Shown piece by piece: positions 7,484 through 8,037 of a stretch of 8,037 bases of DNA. The stretch lies in contig DATHVP010000116.1 in NCBI GenBank assembly GCA_035461245.1, forward strand, positions 1-8,037, written 5' to 3'. The notes below the pieces were generated by a model. The model ran no database searches. It had not been told where the DNA came from and worked only from the letters and a program-made list of their open reading frames with translations. This stretch comes from SH-MAG3 sp035461245 (GTDB lineage Bacteria > Gemmatimonadota > Gemmatimonadetes > Longimicrobiales > RSA9). A program made the position numbers and the translations under genes. The stretch's first letter is position 1, and every line of letters begins with the position of its first letter.

Positions 7484-8037
7484 TCAGAGAACGACGATGG
7501 CCAGGAGCAGCAGTGCACCCAGCACCGCCGCAAAGGCGTAGGTATTGAGCTGCCCGGTCTGGAGCCGCGACCCGACCCAGCCGAATGCGCGCGATGCGTA
7601 CCCCGCGCCATTCACCGTCCCATCGATCAGGCCGTTGTCGATGAAACGCCAGGACCAGCGTGATAGCGCACCCAGGGGCCGCACGATCACCGCATCGTAC
7701 AGCTCGTCCACATACCACTTGTTGTACAGGACCTTCGCAAACCCGCGCGGCGGCACCGCCTGGTCAGCCGGGACGTAGCGGCGCTTCATCAGCAGGTACG
7801 ACGTCAGCGCGATCACCGCCGTCGCCACCAGGAAGGAAACCGCCGCCCAGAACGCCTCGCCGCCGCCGAATGGTGCCTGATGCAGCGTTTCGCCCACGTT
7901 CGCGGCGAAGATGTACTCCGCCTGCGCCGTCAGGGGGTGCAGCCAGTCATGCAGCCAGTGCGAGTGTGGCAGCCAGCCGAACACCGGCAGCGCCGCAATC
8001 GGCGCGGGCACGTTGATCCAGCCGCCCACCACGGACA
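7484..8037 (-). CDS. nuoL: NADH-quinone oxidoreductase subunit L, C-terminal part (partial, 5' end beyond window)
   Basis: This is the last 183 residues of NuoL, the most distal antiporter-like, proton-pumping membrane subunit of complex I. The reading frame stays open to the window edge. The apparent GTG start near 8032 is an internal Val in a typical SVVGGWINVP segment, so the gene continues outside. Visible parts in order: a His-rich loop (PHSHWLHDWLHP), a membrane segment (FWAAVSFLVATAVIALTSYL), the family-typical block with LYNKWYVDELYD, a long stretch that should form the lateral amphipathic helix running along NuoM and NuoN, and a final anchor helix that begins after LQTGQLNTYAF and ends in AIVVL. 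From family knowledge, this C-terminal arm clamps the pump subunits together; the antiporter core with its catalytic Lys and Glu residues lies outside the window. The TGA stop is 14 nt before the nuoM start, so the two are co-transcribed. Identity is secure from the motifs and from the gene order. Confidence 0.96.
   Translation of the reverse strand, partial: SVVGGWINVPAPIAALPVFGWLPHSHWLHDWLHPLTAQAEYIFAANVGETLHQAPFGGGEAFWAAVSFLVATAVIALTSYLLMKRRYVPADQAVPPRGFAKVLYNKWYVDELYDAVIVRPLGALSRWSWRFIDNGLIDGTVNGAGYASRAFGWVGSRLQTGQLNTYAFAAVLGALLLLAIVVL

Noticed and set aside
6378..7541. Plus-strand open frame of 387 codons antisense to nuoM
   Set aside because: Same antisense shadow effect: composition dominated by Gln, Glu, Arg and His, no recognisable domain, and it runs across the nuoM/nuoL junction.
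8030..8032. GTG at 8032 as a start for a short separate gene
   Set aside because: The frame continues upstream to the window edge, and the sequence around it matches the interior of NuoL.

Overview
The window looks like ordinary chromosomal DNA from a GC-rich bacterium (roughly two thirds G+C by eye, not counted). It has a bacterial-type complex I operon end, a phosphohexomutase and a member of the UPF0182 membrane family. This mix, together with the codon use, would fit Gemmatimonadota or a similar GC-rich phylum, but the taxonomic guess is inference from gene content only. All five genes lie on the minus strand, so the window reads biologically from right to left. I see no mobile element, CRISPR array, tRNA or rRNA.

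Region 1 (8037 down to 4324) is the end of a nuo operon: the C-terminal part of nuoL, cut by the window edge, then complete nuoM and nuoN in the usual L-M-N order with short gaps of 14 and 20 nt. These are the three antiporter-like, proton-translocating membrane subunits of respiratory complex I (NADH:quinone oxidoreductase). All the expected charged residues in the membrane are present in NuoM and NuoN. A strong GC-rich hairpin followed by a T-rich stretch, just after nuoN, closes the operon.

Region 2 (4323 to 4174) is a 150-nt intergenic stretch. It holds that terminator, a small inverted repeat and a run of G-tracts on the transcribed-sense strand just upstream of the next gene.

Region 3 (4173 down to 32) is a tight two-gene unit. 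An AlgC/ManB-type phosphomannomutase/phosphoglucomutase with a complete set of active-site motifs is followed after only 2 nt by a 921-residue UPF0182 membrane protein of unknown function. The second gene's Shine-Dalgarno sequence lies inside the last codons of the first, so translation of the two is probably coupled. This pairing of a sugar-phosphate enzyme with an uncharacterised protein that has seven predicted membrane segments and a very large, probably extracytoplasmic domain is the most useful lead in the window. It hints at a role in cell-envelope polysaccharide biology. Otherwise the region is conventional, and I found no evidence of a new multi-gene system.
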